Assembly (NCBI RefSeq): GCF_001279695.1
Contig: NZ_LGDD01000133.1
Span: 1-64,000 of the forward strand
DNA length: 64,000 nt
Direction: 5' to 3'
Origin: Streptomyces sp. WM6378
GTDB lineage: Bacteria > Actinomycetota > Actinomycetes > Streptomycetales > Streptomycetaceae
The notes below the pieces were generated by a model. It worked only from the letters and a program-made list of their open reading frames with translations, ran no database searches and was not told the origin of the DNA. The position numbers and the translations under genes were made by a program. Of the stretch, positions 8,719 through 16,656 are shown one piece after another. Within the stretch, counting starts at the first letter, position 1. The number at the start of each line of letters is the position of its first letter.

Positions 8719-10080
8719 ATGCGAACCGAACCCTCTGCCACGAGCGCCGCCGGTACGGCCCGTGCCGGTTGCGCCCCGGGCGCCGCGCCCGCGCCGCACG
8801 CGGTGAACCCGGCGCATCCGGCGGCTCTCCCGGCCCGCCGGCACCTGCCCGTGCAGCCCGCCGGCACCGCCGTACTCGACGTGACGATCCCCGTCTACAA
8901 CGAGGAGCAGGACCTGGAGCGGTGTGTGCGGCGGCTGCACGAGCACCTCGCGCGGACCTTCCCGTACGGCTTCCGGATCACGGTCGCCGACAATGCGAGT
9001 ACCGACTCGACTCCTTTGATTTCAGCGCGACTTGAGCGTGAGATTCCCGAAGTGCGGGCCTTCCGGCTTGAGGAGAAGGGGCGCGGGCGGGCGCTGCGTA
9101 CCGTGTGGTCGGCCTCGGACGCGCCGGTCCTCGCGTACATGGACGTGGACCTGTCCACCGACCTCAACGCCCTGCTGCCGCTGGTCGCGCCGCTCATCTC
9201 CGGGCATTCGGACCTCGCCATCGGCTCGCGGCTGGCCCGTTCCTCGCGGGTGGTGCGCGGCGCCAAGCGGGAGTTCATCTCGCGTACGTACAACCTGATC
9301 CTGCGCGGCTCGCTCGCGGCGCGGTTCTCCGACGCGCAGTGCGGGTTCAAGGCGATCCGGCGCGATGTGGCGCAGCGGCTGCTGCCGATGGTCGAGGACA
9401 CCGGGTGGTTCTTCGACACCGAGCTGCTGGTGCTCGCCGAGCGGGCCGGCCTTCGGATCCACGAGGTGCCGGTGGACTGGGTCGACGACCCGGCCAGCAC
9501 CGTGCACATCGTCAGCACCGCGATGGACGACCTCAAGGGGGTGTGGCGCGTCGGCCGGGCGCTCGCCGTCGGGGCGCTGCCGCTCGACCGGCTGTCGCGG
9601 CCGTTCGGCGACGACCCGAGGGACCGGCAGCTCAGCGGGGTGCCGGGGGGCCTGGCCCGCCAGGTCGTCGGGTTCTGCGTGGTCGGCGCGCTCTCCACGC
9701 TCTGCTACCTCCTGCTGTACTCGCTCTCGCGCACCGCGATGGGCCCCCAACTCGCCAACGCCGTGGCCCTGTTGGTGTCGGCGGTCGCGAACACCTCGGC
9801 CAACCGACGGCTCACCTTCGGGGTGCGCGGCCGGGACCGGGCGGTGCGCCACCAGGCGCAGGGCCTCGCGGTCTTCGCCATCGGCCTCGCGCTCACCAGC
9901 GGCTCGCTCGCGGCCCTGGACGCCGCCAACCCGGACGCCGCGCACTCCACCGAGGTGGCCGTCCTGGTCGCGGCGAACCTCGCGGCGACCGTCCTGCGCT
10001 TCCTGCTGTTCCGCGCCTGGGTCTTCCCCGACCGGCCGGAATCTCCCCACCACCCCCACTCGAAGGACGACGCACGATGA
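8719..10080 (+). CDS. GT2 glycosyltransferase fused to GtrA-like membrane domain
   Basis: 453 aa from ATG at 8719, 25 bases after the kinase stop. Residues about 53-270 form a GT-A glycosyltransferase domain of the dolichyl/undecaprenyl-phosphate sugar synthase kind (VTIPVYNEE, ADNASTDST, MDVDLSTD at 141-148, GSRLARSS). Residues about 310-445 carry four transmembrane helices of the GtrA/DPMS type. It likely transfers a sugar to polyprenyl phosphate and may help flip it. The next gene starts within its stop codon (ATGA overlap) and encodes a glycosyltransferase that could use the product as donor. Confidence 0.85.
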   Translation: MRTEPSATSAAGTARAGCAPGAAPAPHAVNPAHPAALPARRHLPVQPAGTAVLDVTIPVYNEEQDLERCVRRLHEHLARTFPYGFRITVADNASTDSTPLISARLEREIPEVRAFRLEEKGRGRALRTVWSASDAPVLAYMDVDLSTDLNALLPLVAPLISGHSDLAIGSRLARSSRVVRGAKREFISRTYNLILRGSLAARFSDAQCGFKAIRRDVAQRLLPMVEDTGWFFDTELLVLAERAGLRIHEVPVDWVDDPASTVHIVSTAMDDLKGVWRVGRALAVGALPLDRLSRPFGDDPRDRQLSGVPGGLARQVVGFCVVGALSTLCYLLLYSLSRTAMGPQLANAVALLVSAVANTSANRRLTFGVRGRDRAVRHQAQGLAVFAIGLALTSGSLAALDAANPDAAHSTEVAVLVAANLAATVLRFLLFRAWVFPDRPESPHHPHSKDDAR

Positions 10081-12263
10081 CCACGACCTCCCGTCAGGCC
10101 GATCCGCACGAGGGGGTCGCGGCGGCCGGCCCCCGGGCCGCCCGGAGCCGGCTGTGGCGCGGCCGCCCCGACGACCCGGCCTGGGTGCGGCCCGCGCTCC
10201 TCGCGCTGCTCGCCGCCACCTTCGCCGGCTACCTGTGGAACCTCAGCGCCTCGGGGTACGCGAACTCCTTCTACTCGGCGGCCGTCCAGGCGGGCAGCCA
10301 GAGCTGGAAGGCCTTCTTCTTCGGCTCGCTGGACGCGGCCAACGCGATCACCGTCGACAAGCCCCCGGCGTCGCTGTGGCCGATGGCCCTGTCGGTACGC
10401 CTCTTCGGCCTCGGCTCCTGGCAGATCCTGCTGCCCGAGGTGCTGATGGGTGTGGGCACGGTCGCCGTCCTGTACGCGGCGGTGCGGCGCCGGTTCAGCC
10501 CGGCCGCGGGTCTGATCGCGGGCGCGGTGCTCGCGCTGACCCCGGTCGCGGCGCTGATGTTCCGCTTCAACAACCCGGACGCGCTGCTCGCGCTCCTCAT
10601 GACGGTCACCGTGTACTGCGTGCTGCGCGCGCTTGAGGAAGCCCGGACGAAGTGGCTGGTGTGGGCCGGGGTCGCGATCGGCTTCGCGTTCCTGACGAAG
10701 ACCCTCCAGGCCTTCCTGATCCTGCCGCCGCTCGCGCTCCTGTACTCGGTGTGCGCACCCACTTCGGTACGTCGCCGCCTCGGCCAACTCGCCCTGTCCA
10801 CCGGCGTGTTGATCGTGTCGGGCGGCTGGTGGGTGGCGGCCGTGGAGCTGTGGCCCAAGTCGTCGCGCCCGTACATCGGCGGCTCGCAGCACAACTCCTT
10901 CCTTGAGCTGACCTTCGGCTACAACGGGCTCGGCCGGATCAACGGCGACGAGACGGGCAGCGTCGGCGGCGGGGCCGCGAGGGCCGCCGGAGGCATGGAA
11001 CTCCCGGCGGGAATGCGGCAGGGCGGCGGCGGTGGCGGAGGAGGCGGCTGGGGTGCGACCGGCATCGGCCGCATGTTCAACTCCGAGATCGGCAGCCAGA
11101 TCTCGTGGCTGCTCCCCGCGGCCCTGCTCCTGCTGATCGCGGGCCTCGTCGTCACCTGGAGGGCCAAGCGCACCGACACCGCGCGCGCCGCGTTCCTCGC
11201 CTGGGGCGGGGCGCTCCTGATGACCGCGGTGATCTTCAGCTTCATGGCCGGGATCTTCCACCAGTACTACACGGTGGCCCTGTCCCCCTACGTCGCGGCG
11301 CTCGTCGGCATGGGCGTCACGGTCCTGTGGGAGGAGCGCTCGCGCCTCTGGGCGGCGCTCGCGCTCGGGCTGACGGTGGCGGTCACGGCCGTCTGGTCGT
11401 ACGTGCTGCTGGGACGCACCCCGGACTATCTGCCGTGGCTGCGCTGGGCGGTGCTGATCGGCGGCCTCGCGACGGGGATGGGCCTCGCGCTCGCGAGTCG
11501 GCTGAACCGCAGGGCGGCGCTCGGCGTCGCCGGGGTCGGCCTCGTGGCCTCGCTGGCCGGCCCCGCCGCGTACTCGGTGAGCACGCTCAACACCGGCCAC
11601 ACCGGCTCGATCGTCACGGCGGGTCCCGCCGGGGCGAGCGTGGGCGGGCCCGGGGGAGGCGGCCGGATGCGGTTCGGCGGCGGCGCGAACGGCGGCCGGA
11701 CCGGGGGCCAGAACGGCGGCCAGAACGGTGGCTGGCCGGGCCGAGGGGCGAGCCAGGGTCAAGGCCAGGGCCAGGGCATGCCCGGCGGCGGCATGGGCCA
11801 GGCGCCCACGGCACCGGGCCAGACCGGCCTGCCCGGCGGAGGCGCCGGGGAGCGCGGCGGCATGCGGGGCATGGGCGGCGGCATGGGCGGTCTGCTCGAC
11901 GGCGCGAAGGTGAGCGCCGAGGCCGAGGCGCTCCTGGAGAAGGACGCGGGCCGCTACACCTGGGCCGCGGCCGCCATCGGCTCGCAGAACGCCGCGAGCT
12001 ACCAACTCGCCACCGAGAAGCCCGTGATGGCGATCGGCGGCTTCAACGGCAGCGACCCGTCGCCGACGCTGGAGCAGTTCAAGAAGTACGTGGCCGACGG
12101 AAAGATCCACTACTTCATCTCCAGCGGGGGCGGCATGATGGGCGGCGGCGGAGGCGAAGGCCGGGCCGGTGGCAGCGCGATCAGCAGCTGGGTGGAGTCG
12201 TCCTTCAAGAAGGTGACGGTGGGGACGGCGACGTTCTACGACCTGACGGTGCGGGTGAGCTAG
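10077..12263 (+). CDS. ArnT/PMT-like family 39 glycosyltransferase
   Basis: 728 aa, start ATGA-overlapping the upstream gene. The N-terminal loop carries NSFYSAAVQAGSQSWKAFFFGSLD and TVDKPPASLW, matching the GT-C enzymes of the ArnT/YkcA-B group that use polyprenyl-phosphate sugars. About 10-12 hydrophobic segments follow. Two low-complexity insertions are notable: a Gly run at about residues 315-326 and a Gly/Gln/Asn/Met-rich stretch at about 521-605, before a conserved extracellular C-terminal domain (about 610-728). It presumably glycosylates an exported acceptor, under the two-component system at the head of the operon. Confidence 0.85.
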   Translation: MTTTSRQADPHEGVAAAGPRAARSRLWRGRPDDPAWVRPALLALLAATFAGYLWNLSASGYANSFYSAAVQAGSQSWKAFFFGSLDAANAITVDKPPASLWPMALSVRLFGLGSWQILLPEVLMGVGTVAVLYAAVRRRFSPAAGLIAGAVLALTPVAALMFRFNNPDALLALLMTVTVYCVLRALEEARTKWLVWAGVAIGFAFLTKTLQAFLILPPLALLYSVCAPTSVRRRLGQLALSTGVLIVSGGWWVAAVELWPKSSRPYIGGSQHNSFLELTFGYNGLGRINGDETGSVGGGAARAAGGMELPAGMRQGGGGGGGGGWGATGIGRMFNSEIGSQISWLLPAALLLLIAGLVVTWRAKRTDTARAAFLAWGGALLMTAVIFSFMAGIFHQYYTVALSPYVAALVGMGVTVLWEERSRLWAALALGLTVAVTAVWSYVLLGRTPDYLPWLRWAVLIGGLATGMGLALASRLNRRAALGVAGVGLVASLAGPAAYSVSTLNTGHTGSIVTAGPAGASVGGPGGGGRMRFGGGANGGRTGGQNGGQNGGWPGRGASQGQGQGQGMPGGGMGQAPTAPGQTGLPGGGAGERGGMRGMGGGMGGLLDGAKVSAEAEALLEKDAGRYTWAAAAIGSQNAASYQLATEKPVMAIGGFNGSDPSPTLEQFKKYVADGKIHYFISSGGGMMGGGGGEGRAGGSAISSWVESSFKKVTVGTATFYDLTVRVS

Positions 12264-12383
12264 GCGCTCGGCGGGGTGCGGCGCGGGGCGGGCTCCCCTG
12301 GGCTGCGCCCCGGACCCCCGACGGCCGTCAGTCTGCGGACCGTGGGTGGCTGGTCGCGCAGTTCCCCGCGCCCCTAAACCCGC

Positions 12384-12690
12384 CTTCGACTGCGGACCGT
12401 GCGTGGCTGGTCGCTCCCCCAAGTTCTCGGCTTCGCTCGAACAGGGGGGACCCCCATCGCGGCGGAGCCGCACGATGTCACAGCCCCGCGCCCCTAACAG
12501 GGTTGGTGCTGGCCCGCACGGGCATCTTCAGCCCGTCATGGGGTCCCCCCTGGCCCTTGAGGCCTTGGGGGAGTTTGAGGACGAGCGCCCTTTAGGCGCG
12601 ATCGGGGTCTGGGGCGGAGCCCCAGGAAAACCGGCTTCCCCCTTTCCAACCCCCGGTGGGTTTCGGGAAGGGGCGGGGTGGGGGCTCCCC
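12384..12690. repeat. Left arm of inverted intergenic repeat
   Basis: About 300 bp here reappear in inverse orientation at 15310-15608. The most conserved block is about 12406-12485 (CTCCCCCAAGTTCTCGGCTT ... GCCGCACGATGTCACAG); another is the TTGAGGCCTTGGGGGAGTTT block near 12558-12577. Just upstream (12330-12420) a shorter unit containing CGTGGCTGGTCGC is itself tandemly duplicated. The 12264-12892 gap holds no convincing gene. Such GC-rich intergenic repeats are common in Streptomyces. Confidence 0.8.
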
Positions 12691-12814
12691 GGCGCTCGGG
12701 GCGCATGTGCGCCGGAGGCGCGAGCGTGGGCTTCAACAAGCCGGTTGTTGCGGCCAGTTGAGGCATTCGACCGTTTGGTTCGGCAAGCCTTCAACCCACC
12801 GCGCCCATAAATCG

Positions 12815-12876
12815 CTTTACGGCGTACAAGAACTTCCCTTACGGTGTACATCGCTCGCCCACTTACGCCGTATAAG
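12815..12876 (+). promoter_or_regulatory. Three phased operator-like sites before the MFS gene
   Basis: Three related sites, CTTTACGGCGTACAAG (12815-12830), CTTACGGTGTACATC (12838-12852) and CTTACGCCGTATAAG (12862-12876), are spaced 23-24 bp apart and end 16 bp before the MFS start codon. The outer bases CTTA...TAAG are palindromic. The third overlaps a possible -10 (GTATAAG). They are likely binding sites for the TetR regulator encoded downstream; this is inference. Confidence 0.55.
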
Positions 12877-12892
12877 GAGTCAGGGAGCCGCA

Positions 12893-14404
12893 ATGACGGC
12901 AACGACAGCCGAGAATCCGACCACCCCCACCGGGCACCCGCAGCGCTGGCTGATCCTCGGCGTCATCTGCGTGGCCCAGCTCACGGTGCTGCTCGACAAC
13001 ACCGTCCTCAACGTAGCCATCCCCTCGCTCACCACCTCGCTCGGCGCGTCCACCGCCGACATCCAGTGGATGATCAACGCGTACTCGCTGGTCCAGTCGG
13101 GCCTGCTGCTCACCGCGGGCAGCGCGTCCGACCGCTACGGACGCAAGAAGATGCTCGCGGCGGGCCTCGCCCTCTTCGGCATCGGCTCGCTGGCCGCAGG
13201 CCTCGCGCAGAACTCGGGGCAGCTGATCGCCGCCCGCGCGGGCATGGGCGTCGGCGGGGCGCTCCTCATGACCACCACGCTCGCGGTCGTCGTCCAGATC
13301 TTCGACGACGAGTCCCGGGTCAAGGCGATCGGCATCTGGGCCACCGTCAACTCGCTCGGCTTCGCCGCGGGGCCGCTGATCGGCGGGGTCATGCTCGACC
13401 ACTTCTGGTGGGGCGCGATCTTCCTGGTCAACATCCCGGTCGCGGTGCTCGGCCTGATCGCCGTCGTCGCCCTCGTACCGGAGTCGAAGAACCCGCAGGG
13501 CGACCGGCCCGACCTGCTCGGGGCGCTGCTCTCCACCATCGGCATGACCGGTGTCGTGTACGCGATCATCTCCGGGCCCGGCCACGGCTGGCTCTCCGGC
13601 CACGTGCTGGCCTCGGCGGCCGTGGGCCTGGTGTTCCTCGCGGCGTTCGTACGCTGGGAGCTGTCCATCGAGCACCCGATGCTGGACATGCACTTCTTCC
13701 GCAACCAGAAGTTCATCGGTGCGGTGGCCGGCTCGATCCTGGTCGCGTTCGGCATGGGCGGTTCGCTGTTCCTGCTGACCCAGCACCTCCAATTCGTGCT
13801 CGGATACGGCCCGTTGGAGGCGGGTGTGCGCACCGCGCCGCTCGCGCTCAGCGTCGTCGTGCTCAACATGTCCGGGGTCGGCGCGAAGCTGGTCACCAAG
13901 GTCGGCACCCCGCGCGCCATAGCCATCGGCATGACCGCGAACGCGGCGGGGCTCGCCTCGATCGCGCTGCTCGGCGGGCACAGCTACGGCGGCACGCTGC
14001 TCGGCCTGGTCGTGATGGGCGCGGGCATCGCGCTCTCCATGCCGGCCATGGCCAACGCGATCATGAGCGCGATCCCGCCGGAGAAGGCGGGCGTGGGCGC
14101 GGGCGTGAACGGCACCCTTGGCGAGTTCGGCAACGGGCTCGGCGTGGCGGTGCTCGGCGCGGTGCTCAACTCGCGGTTCGCGGCGCTGGTGCCGGTGGCC
14201 GCGGCCTCGCTGCCCGCCGCGCTCGCCGCCGCGAAGAGCGACGCCGAACGGGGCCGGATCGCGGACGCGTTCGCCTCCGGTCTGGAGACCAGCCAGCTGG
14301 TCGGCGCGGTCGCGGTGCTCGCGGGCGGGCTGCTGGCGGCGGTCCTGCTGCACCGCGCGGAACGAACCGCGCCCGCTCCCGCCGAGGCGGCCACCGCCGC
14401 ATAG
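12893..14404 (+). CDS. MFS drug efflux transporter, DHA2 family
   Basis: 503 aa from ATG. Motifs are typical of 14-TM drug:H+ antiporters: VLLDNTVLNVAIPSL in TM1, INAYSLVQSGLLLTAG in TM2, motif A SDRYGRKKM, and motif C-like SLGFAAGPLIGG. The divergent-looking operator array lies directly upstream and a TetR gene follows 110 bp downstream in the same direction. The pair sits between the arms of a 300-bp inverted repeat. The substrate is probably a toxic hydrophobic compound, unknown. Confidence 0.88.
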   Translation: MTATTAENPTTPTGHPQRWLILGVICVAQLTVLLDNTVLNVAIPSLTTSLGASTADIQWMINAYSLVQSGLLLTAGSASDRYGRKKMLAAGLALFGIGSLAAGLAQNSGQLIAARAGMGVGGALLMTTTLAVVVQIFDDESRVKAIGIWATVNSLGFAAGPLIGGVMLDHFWWGAIFLVNIPVAVLGLIAVVALVPESKNPQGDRPDLLGALLSTIGMTGVVYAIISGPGHGWLSGHVLASAAVGLVFLAAFVRWELSIEHPMLDMHFFRNQKFIGAVAGSILVAFGMGGSLFLLTQHLQFVLGYGPLEAGVRTAPLALSVVVLNMSGVGAKLVTKVGTPRAIAIGMTANAAGLASIALLGGHSYGGTLLGLVVMGAGIALSMPAMANAIMSAIPPEKAGVGAGVNGTLGEFGNGLGVAVLGAVLNSRFAALVPVAAASLPAALAAAKSDAERGRIADAFASGLETSQLVGAVAVLAGGLLAAVLLHRAERTAPAPAEAATAA

Positions 14405-14513
14405 CATCGAGGGGGGTGAGATCCCCGAATTCCGGACATACCCCCTGAGGGGCGTGGCCCTTACGAACAGGACCCCGAGGGGTCGGCAGGACCAAGGCCC
14501 GAGGAGGGCGGCG

Positions 14514-15308
14514 ATGGTGTCGGCGGCGGACCGTACGAAGGATGCGGCGCGTACCAGCGTGTGGCTCGGGAGCAAGGCGGGGAACCGGGCGCGGCGGGCG
14601 GAAGCCCCCGCGTCCGCCGAGGGCGGCCCGGCCCTCGACCGGGACCGGATCACCGCCGAGGCCGTACGGCTGCTCGACGCCGAAGGGTCCGCCAAGTTCT
14701 CCATGCGGCGGCTCGCGGGCGAGCTCGGCGTGACCGCGATGTCCCTGTACTGGTACGTCGACACCAAGGACGACCTCCTCGAACTCGCCCTCGACTCGCT
14801 GTTCGCCGAGATCGAGCTGCCCGACATGGAGGACGAGTCGGCCGACTGGCGCGACCAGCTCCGCGCGATCGCCGTCGGCTACCGTGCGATCTTCGTCCGC
14901 CACTCGTGGGCGTCCGCGCTGATCGGCCGCTACCTCAACATCGGGCCGCACTCGATGGCCTTCTCGCACACGGCCCAGCGGATCCTGGCCCGCACCGGGC
15001 TGCCACCGCACGGGCAGATGGGCGGGCTCTCGGCGGTCTTCCAGTTCGTGTACGGGTTCGGCACGATCGAGGGGACGTTCGTGCGGCGCTGCGAGGACGC
15101 GGGGGTCACGCAGGACGAGTACTTCGCCCAGGCGATGGGGGCGCTGAACGAACGGCCCGAATACCGGGCGCAGTTCGAGGACGCGGCGGAGTTGATGGCG
15201 GCGCGGGGTGGGGAGACGGTGGCGGAGATGCGGCAGCGGGACTTCGACTTCGCGCTGTCGCTGCTCGTGGCGGGGATCGAGGCACTGAGCACGCGGGGCT
15301 CCGCCTGA
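14514..15308 (+). CDS. TetR-family regulator (TetR_C class)
   Basis: 264 aa from ATG at 14514 with GGAGGG upstream. A 50-residue disordered leader precedes the HTH (about 45-95: DRITAEAVRLLDAEG, FSMRRLAGELGVTAMSLYWY, VDTKDDLLELALD), with the SLYWYVDTKDDLL pattern of tetracycline-repressor-like proteins carrying the TetR_C ligand domain. It likely represses the upstream MFS gene through the three sites at 12815-12876. Ligand unknown. Confidence 0.85.
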   Translation: MVSAADRTKDAARTSVWLGSKAGNRARRAEAPASAEGGPALDRDRITAEAVRLLDAEGSAKFSMRRLAGELGVTAMSLYWYVDTKDDLLELALDSLFAEIELPDMEDESADWRDQLRAIAVGYRAIFVRHSWASALIGRYLNIGPHSMAFSHTAQRILARTGLPPHGQMGGLSAVFQFVYGFGTIEGTFVRRCEDAGVTQDEYFAQAMGALNERPEYRAQFEDAAELMAARGGETVAEMRQRDFDFALSLLVAGIEALSTRGSA

Positions 15309-15309
15309 C

Positions 15310-15608
15310 CCGGGGAATCCCCCACCCCGCCCCTTCCCGAAACCCGCCGGGGGCGATGGAGCTTCTGGGGGCTCCGCCCCAGACCCCGTTCGCGCCTCAA
15401 GGGCGCTCGTCCTCAAACTCCCCCAAGGCCTCAAGGGCCAGGGGGACCCCCATGGCGGGCTGAAGATGCCAGTACTGGGCCGACACCAGCCCCGCCAGGG
15501 GCGCGGGGCTGTGACATCGTGCGGCTCCGCCGCGATGGGGGTCCCCCCTGTTCGAGCGAAGCCGAGAACTTGGGGGAGCGGCCAGCCCGCGACGGCCCGC
15601 AGTCGAAA
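15310..15608. repeat. Right arm of inverted intergenic repeat
   Basis: This is the reverse complement of the 12384-12690 arm, with high identity over about 300 bp; the CCCAAGTTCTCGGCTTCGCT block and the TTGAGGACGAGCGCCCTT block are shared. It fills the gap between the TetR and YceI genes, where I see no coding sequence. Confidence 0.8.
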
Positions 15609-15635
15609 CTCACCGCACCCCCCGACCCGTCAGGG

Positions 15636-16454
15636 TCAGACGCCCGGCAGGGTCTCGCCCTGCACGGTCTGGATGTCCAGCTCCACCCGCAGCGTCGTGC
15701 CGATCGCCGAGATCCCCGCCTGCACCACCTGGTTGTAATGCATCGCGAAGTCCTCGCGCCGCAGCTCCGCCGTCGCCCGGTAGGCGGCTCGCACCCCGCC
15801 CCACGGGTCCGGACCCGTACCAAGGTAGGAGAGGTCGAGGTCTACCTCGCGGAGGACTCCGTGCAGGGACAGCGAACCCCGTACCGTCCAGCGGTCCGGC
15901 CCGGCCGGGACCAGGTCCGTGCTGCGGTAGGTGATCTCGGGGAAGCGCTCGACGTCCAGGAAGTCGGGGGACTTCAGGTGCCCGTCGCGCATCGCGTTGC
16001 CCGTGTCGATGGAGGCCGCGCCGATGACCGCCTCGACCCGCGACTTCTCCAGGTCCTCCGCGATCTCGATCCGCCCGCCGAACTCCCCGAACCGCCCGTG
16101 CACACTGGAGATCCCCAGGTGCTGGGCGACCGCGCCGACCGACGAGTGCGCCGGGTCGATCGTCCACGGGCCCGGCGGAGGCAGCTCGACGCCGCCGGAC
16201 CGGGCCAGTACCACCGTGCCGACCGCGGCCCGGCCGCTCGCCGTGACCAGCGCGGTCGAGGCCGCGGGCGCGTACCCGACGGCCGTCACGATCACCGTGT
16301 ACGGGCCCGGCGCGAGCGCCACGTCCGCCGACACCGAGCCGTCCTCCGCCGCCGAGGCGCGCAGCACCTGCGTGCCGGTCATGTCGGTCATCGTCACCAC
16401 GGCGTGCGAAACCGCCCAGCCGTCGCGCGTCCGTACCTGTGCCCGCAGTCCCAT
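15636..16454 (-). CDS. YceI-domain protein with N-terminal carboxypeptidase-regulatory-like domain
   Basis: 272 aa. The start at 16454 is chosen for its GGAGAG ribosome-binding site. Residues 1-90 form a beta-sandwich like the carboxypeptidase regulatory (CarboxypepD_reg) domain (PGPYTVIVTAVGYAPAAS). Residues about 97-272 form a YceI domain (WTIDPAHSSVGAVAQHLGIS ... GSLSLHGVLREVDLDLSY), a lipocalin-like fold that binds isoprenoids. No signal peptide is visible. The same N-terminal domain type is repeated three times on the neighbouring MFS protein, so the two products probably work together. It is the last gene of a MarR-MFS-YceI set. Confidence 0.82.
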   Translation of the reverse strand: MGLRAQVRTRDGWAVSHAVVTMTDMTGTQVLRASAAEDGSVSADVALAPGPYTVIVTAVGYAPAASTALVTASGRAAVGTVVLARSGGVELPPPGPWTIDPAHSSVGAVAQHLGISSVHGRFGEFGGRIEIAEDLEKSRVEAVIGAASIDTGNAMRDGHLKSPDFLDVERFPEITYRSTDLVPAGPDRWTVRGSLSLHGVLREVDLDLSYLGTGPDPWGGVRAAYRATAELRREDFAMHYNQVVQAGISAIGTTLRVELDIQTVQGETLPGV

Positions 16455-16480
16455 CCCGTTTTCTCTCCTCAAGTGCAACT

Positions 16481-16521
16481 CAAGTGCAAAAGGCCAAGTG
16501 CAAAAGGCCATGTGCAAAGGC
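16481..16521. repeat. 14-bp tandem repeat upstream of YceI gene
   Basis: Three units of CAAGTGCAAAAGGC (the last CATGTGCAAAGGC), with a partial unit before, lie just upstream of the YceI ribosome-binding site. A regulatory role is possible but unsupported. Confidence 0.75.
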
Positions 16522-16656
16522 CGGGCCCCGGGGGCGGGACGGCCGGCCGTCCCCTGCCCGCCGCCCCTTCCCCGGGGCCCATTTCCACGCCGGGTGCGAA
16601 CACCGCGTCCGCTCGAAGCGGCGCCGCACCCGGGGGTCTGTGAACCGCTCGCCGAA

